Origin: an uncultured Acidobacteriota bacterium
GTDB lineage: Bacteria > Acidobacteriota > Thermoanaerobaculia > UBA5066
Assembly: GCA_937902605.1 (NCBI GenBank)
Contig: CALFNC010000415.1
Location: forward strand, 1-7,430
Direction: 5' to 3'
Length of the DNA: 7,430 nucleotides
This document shows positions 6,380 through 7,430 of this stretch, piece after piece (position 1 is the first letter of the stretch; each line of letters starts with the position of its first letter). The notes below the pieces were generated by a model. It made no database searches, was not told where the DNA came from, and worked only from the letters and a program-made list of their open reading frames with translations. A program made the position numbers and the translations under genes.

Positions 6380-7430
6380 ATGAGATTACGGATGTTCGTT
6401 CTATCGCTAGGTCTGGCCGCCATGCCCCTTCGAGGCGAAGGGCCCGCGACGGCCGTGAAGTCAACGGAAGCCACGAAGACCTCGAGAGCGCTAGATCCCG
6501 CCTCGTTCGACGCGTCGGCAAAGCCGTGCGACGACTTCTACCAGCACGCTGTCGGCGGCTGGATCAAGGCGAACCCGGTCCCGGCCGACAAGGCGCGCTG
6601 GGGCGCGTTCGAGGAGCTGGCCGACCGCAACCGGCTCGTCCTGAAGTCGGTTGTCGAAGAGGCTTCGGCCAAGACCGACTGGCCGAAGGGGAGCGTCCGC
6701 CAGAAGGTGGGTGATTTCTACGCCGCCGGCCTGGACGAGGCCGCCATCGAGAAGGCGGGCCTGAAGCCGCTCGAGCCGTGGCTGAAGAAGATCGAGGCGC
6801 TCAAGGGAACCGAGGAGCTCCCGTCCTTCCTCGCGGTGTTTCATCTCAGCCGGCTCCCGTCCGGCTTTATGCTCACGGTGGCGCAGGACCAGAAGAACAG
6901 CACCCGTTACATCCCCTCGATGGGCCAGGGCGGGCTGGGGCTGCCGGACCGTGACTACTATCTCAAGGATGACGCGAAGTCGAAGGAGATCCGCGAGAAG
7001 TACCTCGCCCACGTCGCCAAGACACTCGAGCTGGCCGGCGACACGCCGGAGGCGGCGAAGGCGGAGGCCGAGAGCATCCTGGCCTTCGAGACGGCCACCG
7101 CAAAGACCTGCCGGACGCGCGTCGAGCTGCGTGACCCGGTCAAGAACTACAACCTGAGGACACTTGCGAACCTGGAGAAGGACGCTCCGGGCTTCGACTG
7201 GAAGGCCTACCTCGGGGCGCTCGGCGTCTCGCCGGCACAGGAGATGAACGTCCGGCAGCCGGAGTTCTTCAAGGCGTTTGGGGAGCGGGCCCCGAAAACG
7301 CCCCTTGCCGTCTGGAAGAGCTATCTTCGCTGGCACCTGCTTCGCTCGGCGGCCCCGTACCTGCCGAAGCGTTTCGAGCAGGAGGCGTTCGCTTTCCAGG
7401 GGACGGTCCTGAACGGAGTGCCACAGCAGG
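6380..7430 (+). CDS. M13 family zinc metallopeptidase, N-terminal part (3' end cut by window)
   Basis: An open frame of 350 codons starts at ATG 6380, with AGGAGG at 6370-6375 four bases upstream, and runs off the right edge. Residues 1-24 resemble a signal peptide (MRLRMFVLSLGLAAM), so export to the periplasm is likely. From about 42 the sequence matches the M13 peptidase N-terminal domain (neprilysin/PepO family): ASFDASAKPCDDFYQHAVGG then WIKANPVPADKARWGAF, later VRQKVGDFYAAGLDEAAIE, and the characteristic GGLGLPDRDYYL (184-195). These enzymes cleave oligopeptides using zinc held by HExxH and a downstream glutamate; those motifs lie in the C-terminal domain, beyond the window, so activity cannot be judged. 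Typical family length is about 650-700 residues, so roughly half is seen. The 33-base gap after the beta-repeat membrane gene permits co-transcription with the sigma cluster, but a separate promoter is equally possible. Confidence 0.93.
   Translation, partial: MRLRMFVLSLGLAAMPLRGEGPATAVKSTEATKTSRALDPASFDASAKPCDDFYQHAVGGWIKANPVPADKARWGAFEELADRNRLVLKSVVEEASAKTDWPKGSVRQKVGDFYAAGLDEAAIEKAGLKPLEPWLKKIEALKGTEELPSFLAVFHLSRLPSGFMLTVAQDQKNSTRYIPSMGQGGLGLPDRDYYLKDDAKSKEIREKYLAHVAKTLELAGDTPEAAKAEAESILAFETATAKTCRTRVELRDPVKNYNLRTLANLEKDAPGFDWKAYLGALGVSPAQEMNVRQPEFFKAFGERAPKTPLAVWKSYLRWHLLRSAAPYLPKRFEQEAFAFQGTVLNGVPQQ

Noticed and set aside
5353..6474. A 373-residue minus-strand open frame opposite the beta-repeat gene
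   Set aside because: Its product is arginine/proline/serine-rich low complexity, typical of a shadow frame, and the plus strand has clear signal, repeat and membrane features.
6491..7336. A 281-residue minus-strand open frame opposite the M13 peptidase
   Set aside because: The plus strand encodes unmistakable M13 N-terminal motifs; the antisense product has none.

Overview
The window is very GC-rich with strong G/C preference at third codon positions. It reads as ordinary chromosome from a free-living, Gram-negative-type bacterium: it holds a lipoprotein, several Sec-type signal peptides, an ECF sigma operon and a secreted M13 metallopeptidase. The gene mix (M13 peptidase, SHOCT lipoprotein, many small secreted or membrane proteins) would fit an Acidobacteriota-like lineage. 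That placement is an impression from protein style, not a demonstrated assignment. No rRNA, tRNA, CRISPR array, transposase, integrase or phage gene is visible.

Layout from left to right. (1) Positions 3-422 hold the 3' end of a gene for a protein with a C-terminal TPR-like helical pair. (2) Positions 630-2261 encode a complete ABC-F family ATPase with two ATP-binding cassettes. (3) Positions 2300-3115 on the minus strand encode an unrecognised lipoprotein ending in a SHOCT domain, starting with TTG. (4) Positions 3310-3897 encode a DinB-type DNA polymerase IV with an intact frame that lacks about 150-160 internal residues, including the main catalytic acidic pair. (5) Positions 3951-4301 encode a small secreted protein of unknown function. 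(6) Positions 4332-6346 form a compact cluster: an ECF sigma factor, a small membrane protein in the usual anti-sigma position, and, overlapping it by 17 nt, a protein that joins a short bactofilin-like beta-repeat segment to a polytopic membrane domain. (7) From 6380 to the right edge is the N-terminal half of an exported M13 (neprilysin/PepO-type) metallopeptidase.

Two observations stand out. First, a perfect 37-bp direct repeat copies the last codons and stop of the ABC-F gene to a site just upstream of dinB, so that it brackets the lipoprotein gene. Second, the dinB gene right beside that repeat carries a clean in-frame internal deletion. Together they suggest local rearrangement between the ABC-F gene and dinB, or an assembly error that should be excluded first. 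The sigma / membrane protein / beta-repeat membrane protein cluster looks like a self-contained envelope-response module. I see no clear evidence of a wholly new defence or mobile system here.
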